The notes beneath the pieces were generated by a model that saw only the letters and a program-made list of their open reading frames with translations, ran no database searches and was not told the DNA's origin. 64,000 nt of DNA from Schistosoma mansoni (Eukaryota; Platyhelminthes; Trematoda; Strigeidida; Schistosomatidae): the NCBI RefSeq assembly GCF_000237925.1, contig NC_031495.1, positions 5,805,852 through 5,869,851 of the forward strand, given 5' to 3'. Shown here piece after piece: positions 24,001 to 35,400 of the stretch (position 1 is its first letter; the number at the start of each line of letters is the position of its first letter). The position numbers and the translations under genes were made by a program.

Positions 24001-24630
24001 CCTAAGGTCAGAGAAGTGATGAAATCTTTTGTTAACTAGTGCTTAAATTCATAATAAAATCGAAATTTAGATATGATCTGAGATGTCGCTCAAAGATAGA
24101 ATAAAAGGGGGGGAAGCAGCTGAGTTAAAAAATAATCTTTGAAAAATGATGGATTTTGGAGTAGTCAAATCTTGGAAGCGAATGATGCGAAGACCTGTTT
24201 GGATAGGTCTCATTTCGTAGTTTCATATACCAATACTAGTAGTCTTGGGAGGTAATACCATAAACTAGGAATATTAGCGTGCGAGTTAAATTCACTCATC
24301 ACAGCTGTGACTGAACCTTGGTTAGTCCATGACTTTGGCGTCACTTCCGAATTATCAAGATATAATTGCTCAATATTTGATATTGTAATGAACGAAGTAT
24401 TGAGTAATATAAACCAGTCTATAGTGTAATGCAAAATCACACACTGTGTTTGTAAATTATGAATACAATACATCAAGTATACTGTTTGCCCATCTTTTTC
24501 GAGTTGTTTTTGATTTAGGTTTGTTATCTGAGCTGGATGGTTTGGTTTAAAGCTTTCATCGTCCTTCTGAACGACATCATCAGCAAAAACTTCGGGTAGA
24601 AGTGAAGTGTTTGAATTTCTCAACATGTGA
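21040..24630. other. intergenic stretch, no recognised gene
   Basis: The longest ORFs are 104 codons (21808-22122, +), 141 codons (24210-24635, -) and 82 codons (22761-23009, -). None has a motif I recognise, splice-site support or a neighbour that suggests a function. The 141-codon one directly follows the Penelope-like fragment on the same strand and might be its decayed 3' flank. I see no RNA gene. Confidence 0.4.
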
Positions 24631-24678
24631 TTCACAGCTTGTCCAGTGTACCTCGATGTCTATTGGTTCTTATTGACC

Positions 24679-25266
24679 TTAAATCTTGTTTATTTCTTTG
24701 TTTTGGTTGTATCTCCTATTGGTTTGATTTTTCTTCCTATGTTTCTGCATAATTTTTTTGATTGGTTGATAAATTGGATTGACTTCAATGTGTTTGTTTG
24801 TTGCTGATTGGCCTGAGTGCCAAGCTTCTAAAAGTTCTCTGATGTTCTTAGAATTGCCTCTGTCCAAAATCTCCACATTTTTCCTGTAGAATGTGTGTCC
24901 GTAGTTGTCCACGTGTATTGATATGAGTGAAGATATGCCGTGGCGTTTGACTGCTAATTGATGTTCGTGCAGGCGAAGATGAAGGGGGTGTCCGCTTTGT
25001 CCGACATAGTGTTTGTCGCAGTTGGTACAATTTATTTTGTAGATGATTTTTGGTTTGTTTTCTTTTGTCATTTCATCCTTTGGTTTGCATAAGATTGAAT
25101 GAAGGGATTTTGTTGGTTTGTGCGCAACACCTATCGCGAAGGTTTTCGACAGCCTCGTTATCGTTTCCGATAGCCTGTTGTTGAGAGTTATCTTGAAATG
25201 GTTGAGTTGGTCAGTATTTTGTAGGAAGGCTGTGTTGAACCTTTGTAATGCTGTTTGTCCAGTTGT
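24679..25266 (-). pseudogene. Penelope-like GIY-YIG endonuclease fused in frame to an RTE-B linker piece
   Basis: One minus-strand frame is open for 195 codons, from just after a TAA at 25267-25269 to a stop at 24679. Its first ~35 residues (TALQRFNTAFLQNTDQLN...) match the RTE-B linker ([16 protein letters not shown] at 14195-14797). It then reads KTFAIGVAHKPTKSLHSIL, the end of a Penelope-like reverse transcriptase. A GIY-YIG endonuclease follows: IIYKINCTNCDKHYVGQSG with the spaced YVG and CxxC-like pair, then a HLRLHEHQ stretch. Penelope-like elements with this RT-then-GIY-YIG order are known in schistosomes (Cercyon type). The RT core is missing, so it is a fragment. The fusion is probably an insertion or recombination junction. 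Confidence 0.75.
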
Positions 25267-25820
25267 TTATTGCTTCTTTGGCTTCAGTTTCATCTTGGCA
25301 GCCACCAGTTGCTAGCAGTGATCTGAAGCTACGTCAGCTCCTCTCATAGCTTTCACAATTTCTATTGACTTTGTAGATTTTTTAGTGATGCAAATATGAT
25401 CGATCTGATTCTCTTTAATGTGATCTGTGAGACCCATTTAGCTTTTTCCATGTGTTTGTGTCTGTATCTCCCCATTTCCGTAGCTATTTGATTGGTCCTC
25501 TCGGCCTTCCACATTGCCTGAACATTCCATGCGTCTATAGTGATTGTTGCTCTGGTTGTTAGAAGGGATATCGACCTTGTGACTTCCTGAGAATCTAGGT
25601 TTTCACCATGAGGCATCATAATTCTTCTGAACGGAGATCCTTCAACTCGGAGTTCAGAGTTTAAATGGCTTAAGTTGTTTATTCTGGTTGGCGTTTTCTT
25701 AACATGGTTGTTTTCTACGAGATGGGGTTGCTGACTACACGTACAACCCTGCTCCTCTGAGCGGACTTGAGATCGGCAGTAACTTTATAAGAGCCACAAG
25801 AAGAGTTAAGTCTGCTATTC
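25190..25820 (-). mobile_element. RTE-B 5' region fragment (5' UTR, endonuclease start, linker)
   Basis: From about 25820 to 25640 on the minus strand lies the RTE-B 5' UTR block (CGATCTCAAGTCCGCTCAGA region, then the CCCATCTCGTAGAAAAC block). It is followed by the endonuclease start SLLTTRATITIDAWNVQAMW at 25619-25362, equivalent to the piece at 15549-15920. The central endonuclease is deleted and the linker joins Penelope sequence near 25190. The frame is broken. Confidence 0.65.
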
Positions 25821-28126
25821 GTAGACACGAAATGAAAACATTCTATCGACTGTGTAATATTTGTTCATAATATTCATAATAATCACAATATTTATAGAAC
25901 CTTGATTTAGTTGGTGGACATGCAGGTTTTAATTCGAGACATGAATATAAACGAGTAAAATACTACTACGTGTTGCGTAACCCAAACTCAAGACTTATAA
26001 GGAGAGCCTTAAGGCATAAGACTCCTATATTTTATAATATAAGAGGCATAGACGAGAATTCCGTGTGACTTACAAAACCCCAAACATCCGTGGTCATCAT
26101 ATCAAACACCTAATAAATTTTCGCACAGGCACTAACTTAATGGGTGGAACATGATAAACTGGATAGTTGACTTACATGATGCTGCTCATAATAAGTAGTG
26201 TTTTGATTTTCTAACTACAGAAGAGGTTTGAGAGATTTTTCGGGTGCTCCTAAAGAGCAAGACATATATGTTCTTAAAGACTCAGAACAGGATCTTATAG
26301 ACCTCTAAACTCTGTTCGGTCGCTGATTAGATGATCTGGTTTCAATTTATTGGATACTAAGAAATCATTTTGGACCTGATCTATCACCTCTTCTTCTTTC
26401 TACAAGGTCTGGAAAACTCAGAGGAAAAACCGGGATAGTACAAAAACTAAGAATAAAAAATTACAAGTTGTAAACAGGTTTCCACACCAAGTAATCGATT
26501 CTTTTAACCTGTTCTTAGACGGAATTCTCTCTGCCCTTTCAATGGACTCATTCAAGAGAAGACAAGGCACTATCAGTAGCTTACTAGTAAAGCGACAACA
26601 TAGGCTGTAGGCCTTCTGTCCTCAATACACAAATCTGAATCGGTTATATTTATACCACTTAGTTTTCACCTGGAGTCACCAGTTTCTTTTTTCCAGTAAT
26701 GGAAGCTCCTCAACCGCAAGTTTTTTTCTTTTCGGACCATAAATATTTTAGCATATTGTATATTTGTGCAATTCCATTGGAGATTGAGCAGCTGGCGTCT
26801 GAATGAATGACCTTCAAAAGTGCATGCTTCTTGAGAATATAAATCTTAGTGTATGTTTGTGTCGTGGAAAAGTAAGTTATAAGATTTTATTTAACCCACT
26901 AGTAGAAAATGTCATCATACTGAACTCAATCTTACTTTAATTTGTGCATCTGATTCGGAAATTCCGTAAGATATATTATGTACAATATATACTGTCTAAC
27001 CAGATTCCTCAACACTTTTAATCAAATGACTTTTGGAAAAACCCCAAGGTTTTCCAAAATCGGTAGATAGGCTTCGTTTTCTTTCAATCGAAATTTCAAT
27101 TTATCACAGGCAACCAATAGATAGAAAATAAACGCGAACAAAGGGGAAAGTGCGTTGTAAAATAATGGGGGAAGGCGCCCAAATGTCCGCTTTTTCTCCT
27201 GTCTGGGGAAAGTAATTCGAATTTTCCCTCGCTTTTTGTTTCAAATGTCGCTGAATTGCCTGCTTTTCGCTTACCGTCCATACGAAGAGATCCATACATC
27301 TTAAGAATTATGGTAATCCAGTTTACTGACTCCGAATATTCGCCATAATGTCTTGTTTTCAAAGTCTTCCAAAACGAGGATCTATATGTTTTAGATTTGT
27401 TTCTTTATCTGGAACTGCAATCAAGTAGTCGCCAAATTATCCAGTGTACAAATCCCACAGAGTACGTCGTTGATAAAGGGTTGGAGTATTTGCGCGGCAT
27501 TTTACAGTCGCTAGTGCACACATAGAACTTCAAATAGCCGTAAAGTAGCAGTTGTGGCTACTCCGCGAACGTCTTTTTAAGTCATAGGGATTTGGTCATA
27601 GGTTTAAGGTCAAATTTTGAAAGCACGGTTATAAATTTTATGGTAGTCGCTAAATCGTGGGTGTGGGTAAGGATAAAAGTCCGAAGTATTTTTTCGTTAA
27701 ACCTCAATGGGTGTTGTTTTGCATCAACCTTATGCAACGTCGATGACCTATCTCAGTAATAAGTTTACTTAAACATCACAACTCGCTTATAAACCCTATC
27801 AAATAGTGATTATTTTATAAAAGCACCAAGCTATAAGCTTGCAGTATATCATTTTCCGGTTGGTTAGAGTCTTTTTCATCGGTATAAAAAGCAACAAAGT
27901 ACATTAAAATCTATTTCCATGTATCTGCCAAACACTTTTGTATCAAAATCATGTTTATCTTTAGCGGATGTCAGGATAGAACACTGCATGTAAAAACCTG
28001 AATTTAGCGATAAAAAGAGTGATATGTCATTTTCGTGAGGAACAGAAATAAGTATCATTGTGTTAGGTAAGTTTAGTTCAGTTAGAAAGTTCATACAAGC
28101 ATTATCAACCAGAAAGAATAGAATTT
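25821..28126. other. intergenic stretch, no recognised gene
   Basis: The stretch is AT-rich with short ORFs only (largest 88 codons at 27096-27362, -), without motifs. Nothing repetitive was recognised. Confidence 0.45.
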
Positions 28127-28637
28127 TTTATTATTTTATTTATACACGTAAATATTGGTACAAACGGGTACCAGATATATATGCGCCCCACAAATCAAAT
28201 GAGATTTGTGTGAGGGCTGTGATAACGCCCAGGTACCGAAACTAAAGCAGGTGGTTTTCTTAAGGGGCCACACCCGAAGCCTTTGACCTAAAGATATGAT
28301 CCACAAGGCAGTGGAGCATCATGAGGAGATGCAGTCCCATGGTAGCCGGTGACCAACAATAGGTCCATACGTCATTCGTTCCATCAGGATCCTGGAGGCT
28401 ATGTGCACCATTGGTTTGGAATGAGGGTTATCCAACTCCCTTAGGTGGATACTTCATATCCACCGACTCGGTTAAAGCGCCGGACATTCGCTTTTCGTCC
28501 TCTCAATTTCGTAAACAACAGTAATGCCACGAGAAGGCAGTGGGTTGGACTTCCTTGGCAGAGGCTATATACGCATGGCCATGTGAGAGTATTTCAAGAG
28601 GGAGAGCGAACTCCCCACTCTCGTCCATATCTGGGCA
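28127..28637 (-). mobile_element. Short RTE-A derivative, left arm of an inverted pair
   Basis: This is an RTE-A 5' UTR plus 3' tail unit of the same build as 18611-19125, in minus orientation. It is identical by eye over about 480 bp to the reverse complement of the copy at 30390-30916. The match ends at the 5' edge, where this copy reads CTCTCGTCCATATCTGGGC and the other reads the standard GGCCGTACCAGGGC. No clear target-site duplication was found. It lies about 800 bp upstream of the EIF1AD start codon. Confidence 0.8.
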
Positions 28638-29454
28638 GTAAAGTTAACGAAATCTTTGTGATAGGTCTCTTTCTATACATATCCTTGATTACTTCCCAAC
28701 GTACTGATTTATATAGATTTTTGGACTATGCTATTCTACATACATCCCCACCATAATAAAGTGTGTGGTAATAAATAGGGTGGAATTTTTTTGATTAACC
28801 GGTAATAACGTGACTCATAATTTATGATTGTAATAAATTAGAAGCGTGAAGTATCAATATGATTGGAAGTTTTGCTAGCATGTTCGATTATAACTTTGCA
28901 CATAGGATGTTTCACCATTGGTTTGCAATATACTTGTTGACATTATAATTTTTCTGATCAGTTTCAAAAAAAAAGAAAATTATCAATTTACCGTATAAAC
29001 AGTGATATTGAATTTGTTTCACTAGTAGTTTATGAAAAATTGCTCCAGATTCTCGAAAATTTACATGTAGAATGCTTCATATAGAAAGTGGATTTTAAAT
29101 AAAAGGTTTACATTTTCAATATTGAATTACCTCACTTAGATAATACAGTAGTTTTGTGCCATGTGTATTCTCTTTGACTACATAGGTAAGATGCATGAGG
29201 TTTTTACAAGACCTTTCTCTTTTTCGTAAGAGGGTTATATTTCTGTTAACCAAATATTTGGTTTGCTATTTGAAACACTTTACCCAACCAACTTTTCAAT
29301 TCACACAAAAGGTGTTCTTTTACAGAATTCAATCACCTCTATTATACGTTTATTCCAATAGTAAAATTTAACTGTTACTGTTTTTTTAGGAATTCCAGGT
29401 TTTACATAGCTATTATTTATAATACGGCATTTTCATTAATAAATCCTATAAAGA

Positions 29455-32400
29455 ATGATTCTTCCCTCCTCTGTGCCTAAGCGTAAAAAGGCAGAAAAGG
29501 AACTTTTTAAAGATACTCATACCATAGAATCAAATGAAATCATTTGTAAGGTACAAACTACTTTAGGAATAAATAATCTGATCTCCAGTTAGTCAAATCA
29601 TGCGGCAACTATTTGTTCACTGCGATGACAGAACATGGAGAGGAAGTTTTCGTATCTATTCCAGAAAGATTTCGCAATACATTCTACTTTGCTCAGGGTG
29701 GTTTCGTTGTCTGTTCACCGTTGGATAGCAAAAAGGTGAAGGGAGAAATTCGAACTGTGTTACAGAAGGATAATATTAAGGCGCTGATTAATGAAGGACG
29801 TTGGTAAGTGTATAATATAGTTATAGTCGTGCCATAATTTTATATCGTCTTATTTGTAAACTATTTACATTACTTATTATCAATAATGTGATGAAGTGTC
29901 AGAGTGTAAAAACTAATGGTGTTCATTGCTAAGTGTTCAGTATTTAGATGATTCCTGTTTTCTGAACTGAAATTACCAAATTATGACATTTTATCATGCG
30001 TTGACTACTAGCCGTAATAATAAAACCACCATTTGACAACGCGTTGTAAGTTTAGCTGGAAACGTACATGTCACGTTGTTTAAGATATCTTTTCTCAGAT
30101 CGGAAGCCATATTTATGTATAATTCGACGTGGAACTAGTATGGGAATTCATTTTCAACATAGAAATACTAGTCAGTCCTGACTATTATGTGAAATAAGTT
30201 GTTTCCTTTTCGTACTTCGTACGCTTTTTCGGTGTCACTTCGAAACCAACTTCAGTAATTAAGGTACGAAAAAGTAATTATAACTTCGGGACTCGTCAGA
30301 AGGATGTACCTGCATCTCAGAGTTGATATTCCCTCTGGGACTCGAACCCAGTACCTTTCGCTTCAAACGGAATCGCGTTATCTACTTCGCCCCCAAAATG
30401 CCCTGGTACGGCCGAGAGTGGGGAGTTCGCTCTCCCTCTTGAAATACTCTCACATGGCCATGCGTATATAGCCTCTGCCAAGGAAGTCCAACCCACTGCC
30501 TTCTCGTGGCATTACTGTTGTTTACGAAATTGAGAGGACGAAAAGCGAATGTCCGGCGCTTTAACCGAGTCGGTGGATATGAAGTATCCACCTAAGGGAG
30601 TTGGATAACCCTCATTCCAAACCAATGGTGCACATAGCCTCCAGGATCCTGATGGAACGAATGACGTATGGACCTATTGTTGGTCACCGGCTACCATGGG
30701 ACTGCATCTCCTCATGATGCTCCACTGCCTTGTGGATCATATCTTTAGGTCAAAGGCTTCGGGTGTGGCCCCTTAAGAAAACCACCTGCTTTAGTTTCGG
30801 TACCTGGGCGTTATCACAGCCCTCACACAAATCTCATTTGATTTGTGGGGCGCATATATATCTGGTACCCGTTTGTACCAATATTTACGTGTATAAATAG
30901 ATAAATAAAATAAAATTGTAACTTCAGGCCGTTTGAAACTGGTGAGAAGCTTTGAAATATAATACATTCATGTTTTCTTGGAAATTTCTGTCTTCTCACT
31001 TTATTTAAATGTATCAAGAATTCATAACGTAAGGAAAAACTAGCAGTTGGATCTATCTTCATTCTATATTTCTGTCAATTAATATTCGTTAAGACTAGAC
31101 ATTAAATCATTACGTAAACTGAGGGTTGTATGAGAAATGTTACTCGCGTTTCAAAAAAACGAATACACTAGCTGTTATAATCTTTTCAAGGTGTAGAATG
31201 TACTTGAAGAAACGGTAGTATTTCGAAATTACTCTATAGCGTTTTGCTAGATAGGCGTAAGTTTATTTATTGTTGCTCTTATTAATAATCTGTATTCCTG
31301 ACTAATAAGTAAGTCAACGATAACCTACACTTCATAATCACTGTTCTGGATCAGACTGGCTATAATCAAGTTTGTATGCACCGTTTGGCTTAACATTTTG
31401 AAAAGTTATGCATAAATTTGTAGCTACTGATAATTTGTAAATAGTACGAATTGTAGTGCGAAACATTTGGACATTAAGTTTTCAGTGACTCAATGCATTT
31501 CTACACATTAACAATCTTCGAAGTAGTAGGACCTCTAGAAAGCAAAAATTTAGGTTGCGTGATTGATCAGTCTTATTCAGGCTCTTACTCTACTGCCACT
31601 TTAAAACATGACACTAATTAGTTAGTGTCCTTCATGGTGGTTTTCAATCGAAATATTTATAAATTTTTTATAGTCATCCAATAAATTTATATAAAAATAT
31701 AATTAAACTAAACCTTCAGAAGAATAATCTTTACCAACATCCATCGTCGAGTGCTTGGGAGAGCCTTTGTAATCCTATTGAAGGACTTATCTTTCTCTTG
31801 ACCCTCATGGCTGCTTCTGGCTTTACGTAATTGTTGACTGGGTCATATATACTCTTCGATAATCATCAATAAAATATACGGGAAACTGGAAGTTGAGTGT
31901 GTTAAATACAATCATTATAAATCATAAACCTAATCACAAATATATACAACTTTTTAATACTTCTTTACTTATGTTATACTTGTGGACGAGTGGATGACTT
32001 TCTAATGTGTGGCTTAATGAGACCGCCAATTAGAGAGCAGCGAATTCTCGATTGGAACAGTGACACGAAGCCGTACGAGCAGACTAGAGTGCTAACCGGT
32101 CCTGCGATCTGCCTAGCCCAACCAGTTAAGTCCAAAACACCAATAACAGCCTCAGTGGTATGAATCGTCGTATTTAAAACATACTGGGTTTTTATACAAA
32201 CCAAAGTAATCAATAAACTGATTATAACTCAAGAATTGTATGATACTAAGTCAAGGTCAAAATAAAGCTAATGATAAGAGAAATACGAATATGAATAGCT
32301 CAGTTACGTAATAATCGTATAATAGGAAATAGGCATATTACATTGATCCATAAATAGACCATTCATTCATTTGTGTGTGGGCTGTGATACTGCCCGGGTG

Positions 32401-35400
32401 CCCAAACCGAAGCAGGTGGTTTTCTTAGGGGGCCACACCCGGAGCCTTTGACCTAAAGGTCTGATCCACAAGGCAGTGGAGCATCGTGAGGAGATGCAGT
32501 CCCATGGTAGTCGTTGACCAATGACAGGTTCTTCCGCCATTCGTTCCATCAGGAAACTGGAGCCCATGTGCACCATTGGTTTGGAATCAGGGTTTTCCAA
32601 CTCCCCTAGGTGGACCCTCCGTGTCCACCAACCCGGTCAAAGCTCCGGACATTCGCTTTTCGTCCTCTCACTTTCGTAAACAACAGTAATGCCACGAGAA
32701 GGCAGTGAGTAGGACTTCCCTGGCAGAGGCTATATATTCGCTGGCCATGTGAGAGCATTTCGAGAGGGAGAGTAGACTCTCCCCACTCTCGGCCGTACCA
32801 GGGCATTTGGGGGCAGGAACAATAACGGGGCGGACTTGCATGCATATAGCAAACAATTCTCTTTGAACCTAGCACACAACAATATTGTCATGCACTGTCC
32901 CATCGCCCTTGGCAGATCAGGCAACCCGAAAGTCACGAGAACACAAATGAATGAAATGACGAACTCTATTGACGATTCTATTCCTGCTCATATTATAAGC
33001 AAGACAATTTACGTTATTATTATCATTATTATTATTATTACCATTATTATTATTATTATTATTATTATTACTTACCATATCGCTAATTCACCCCCTTTTA
33101 CCCCCAATTTGTGTAACCTTACTCTTCAACTTATGCATCAGCTCGCTCTTGGTGGAAAATCTGTCCTATCTAAACGATCTCCAGTCACTGTCTGGTTGAA
33201 AGTGAATGCTTCCACCGATAATGAATACTGAGGCAGTCTTTCTGAAACCGCGTACGCCGTTCAAGCTGGCTTCCTTCAACGTTCGCACACTAATGCAGAT
33301 CAGACAACAGATAGGGCTGGCTATGTCTTTGGAAGGTCTTAATGTTGATGTTTGCTGTCTATCCGAGACCCGTATTCAAGACTCTAGTGAAGTACTACAA
33401 ATCCGCTCTCCATCTGTCTCGAAAAGCTTGTTCCACGTGCGCTTATCCGGGGACCCTGTGGCATCTTCGTCTGGTCTTGCTGGCGTTGGTGTCGCACTAA
33501 GCGCTAGGGCTGAGGCAGCACTAATCGATTGGATCCCCATTAACAGTCGGTTATGTGCTGTTAGATTAGAAAGTTCCATCAAAGTGAGAAGAAACCGGCG
33601 TGAGAAACGGTGTCTTTTCGTCATCTCCGCCTATGCCCCGACAGATTGCAGCCCGGATGCAATCAAGGATGAGTTTTACCATCAGTTAACAGTTCTTCTC
33701 CAGAAAGCGCGTTCGACAGATATTGTAGTACTAGCCGGAGACTTGAATGCACAGGTCGGGCGTCTAGGCACAGAAGAGAGTCGTCTAGGTGGCCGATGGG
33801 GACTTGTTGGTCGCAGGACAGATAACGGAGACCGTTTGCTGCCACTGTGCACAGACCACAACCCTGTTCTGGTCAGCACTAACTTCCAGCACAGTCATCG
33901 CCGGTGTGCCACCTGGCGTCCTCCCTCTGCATCCCAAGCCTGGACTCAGATTGATCACATCGCGATCAGCTACCGCTGGCGTGGTTGTGTACAAGACTGC
34001 CGCTCCTTTTGGAGTACCTATCTGGAGTCTGATCATGCCCTGGTCTGCGCCAATCTCACCTTACTTTTCAGTGGCCGAAGGATTGACCACCACCAACGGA
34101 TTGATATTAGTAAACTGGCTGCAACTTCTGTTGCAAGTAAGTATCGAGCGGAGCTAGCCTCTAGTCTAGCTACCACCCCACCGAAAAGTATAGATGAGCA
34201 TTGGTTGCATCTTCACGACGCCACGAAAATGGCGAGTAAAGCCGCTTGCGGCTTCGCGAAACGTCCCGCTTATAAGCACTGGGTTTCTTCTGGCTCCTTA
34301 CAACTGATGGAAGCCCGTCGGTCTACTCCGGGTGACCGTGAGTTTGACCACAAACGAAGGCTGTTACGTAATGAAATTGGGCAAAGCTTGCGTAAGGACC
34401 GGGAAGCCTGGTGGTCGGAGCGTGCTAATGAGATGGAAGCAGCAGCTGCATCTGGTAACTGCCGGAAGCTCTTCCAACTCATCCGAGCCACTGGCAGCAA
34501 GAAGTCTGGTGTGAGTGAAACAATCTACGAGGATGATGGGATGCCAATCACTAACATCTCCCGACGTCTTGGACGATGGGCGGAATTCGTCGAAGGGCAG
34601 TACAACTGGCCTGCTGCTCCAGCAACATCGAACAGATTGTCCTGCCCTCCATGGCCGGTGACGACTGATCCACCAAACGAGGCGGAAGTCCGCAAGGAAC
34701 TCCAACTCTTGAAGCGCTACAAATCACCTGGCCCAGATGACTTACCTCCGGCTCTTTTTAAAGATGGTGGCGACTTTCTGACTAAGGAATTGACTGTGTT
34801 GTTTGGAAAGGTTTGGGAGCAAGAAAGTGTTCCAACATCATGGAATGAGTCAATAGTCGTCCCTATCTTTAAAAAGGGTTCGCGTTGTTCCTGCAATAAC
34901 TATCGGGGGATAAGTCTACTTCCGATTGCGTCCAAACTATTGGCTTCTATCATTCTTCGTAGGTTGTTTAAAACCCGAGAACGATTGACTCGCGAGGAGC
35001 AGGCTGGTTTTCGTTCTGGTCGAGGATGCATTGATCACATCTTCACCCTCCGCCAAATGTTAGAACACCGTCATACTTATCGCAGGCCAACAATCGTAGT
35101 GTTTCTTGATATCAGGGCGGCCTTCGATTCGTTGGACAGGACTGTTCTCTGGGATTGTCTATTGAAGAAGGGTGTGTCTGAGAAGTTCATTAACATCTTA
35201 AAGGCCCTGTATACGAACACCTCAGGCAGAGTGAGGGCATACAACCACCTTTCTCCCTTGTTCCATTCGAGCAGTGGGGTTAGGCAGGGTTGCCCGATCT
35301 CACCATTCCTCTTCAACTTTGCCATCGACGACATCCTAGAAACAGCTCTGGTGGATGTAAGTAATGGCGGTGTGGATATGTTGCCTGGAGAACGACTTCT

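Noticed and set aside
32361-32812. Inverted 5' UTR block as a separate short RTE-A insertion
   Set aside because: It lacks a 3' tail and its own target-site duplication, and the duplication CATAAATAGACC encloses it together with the long element.
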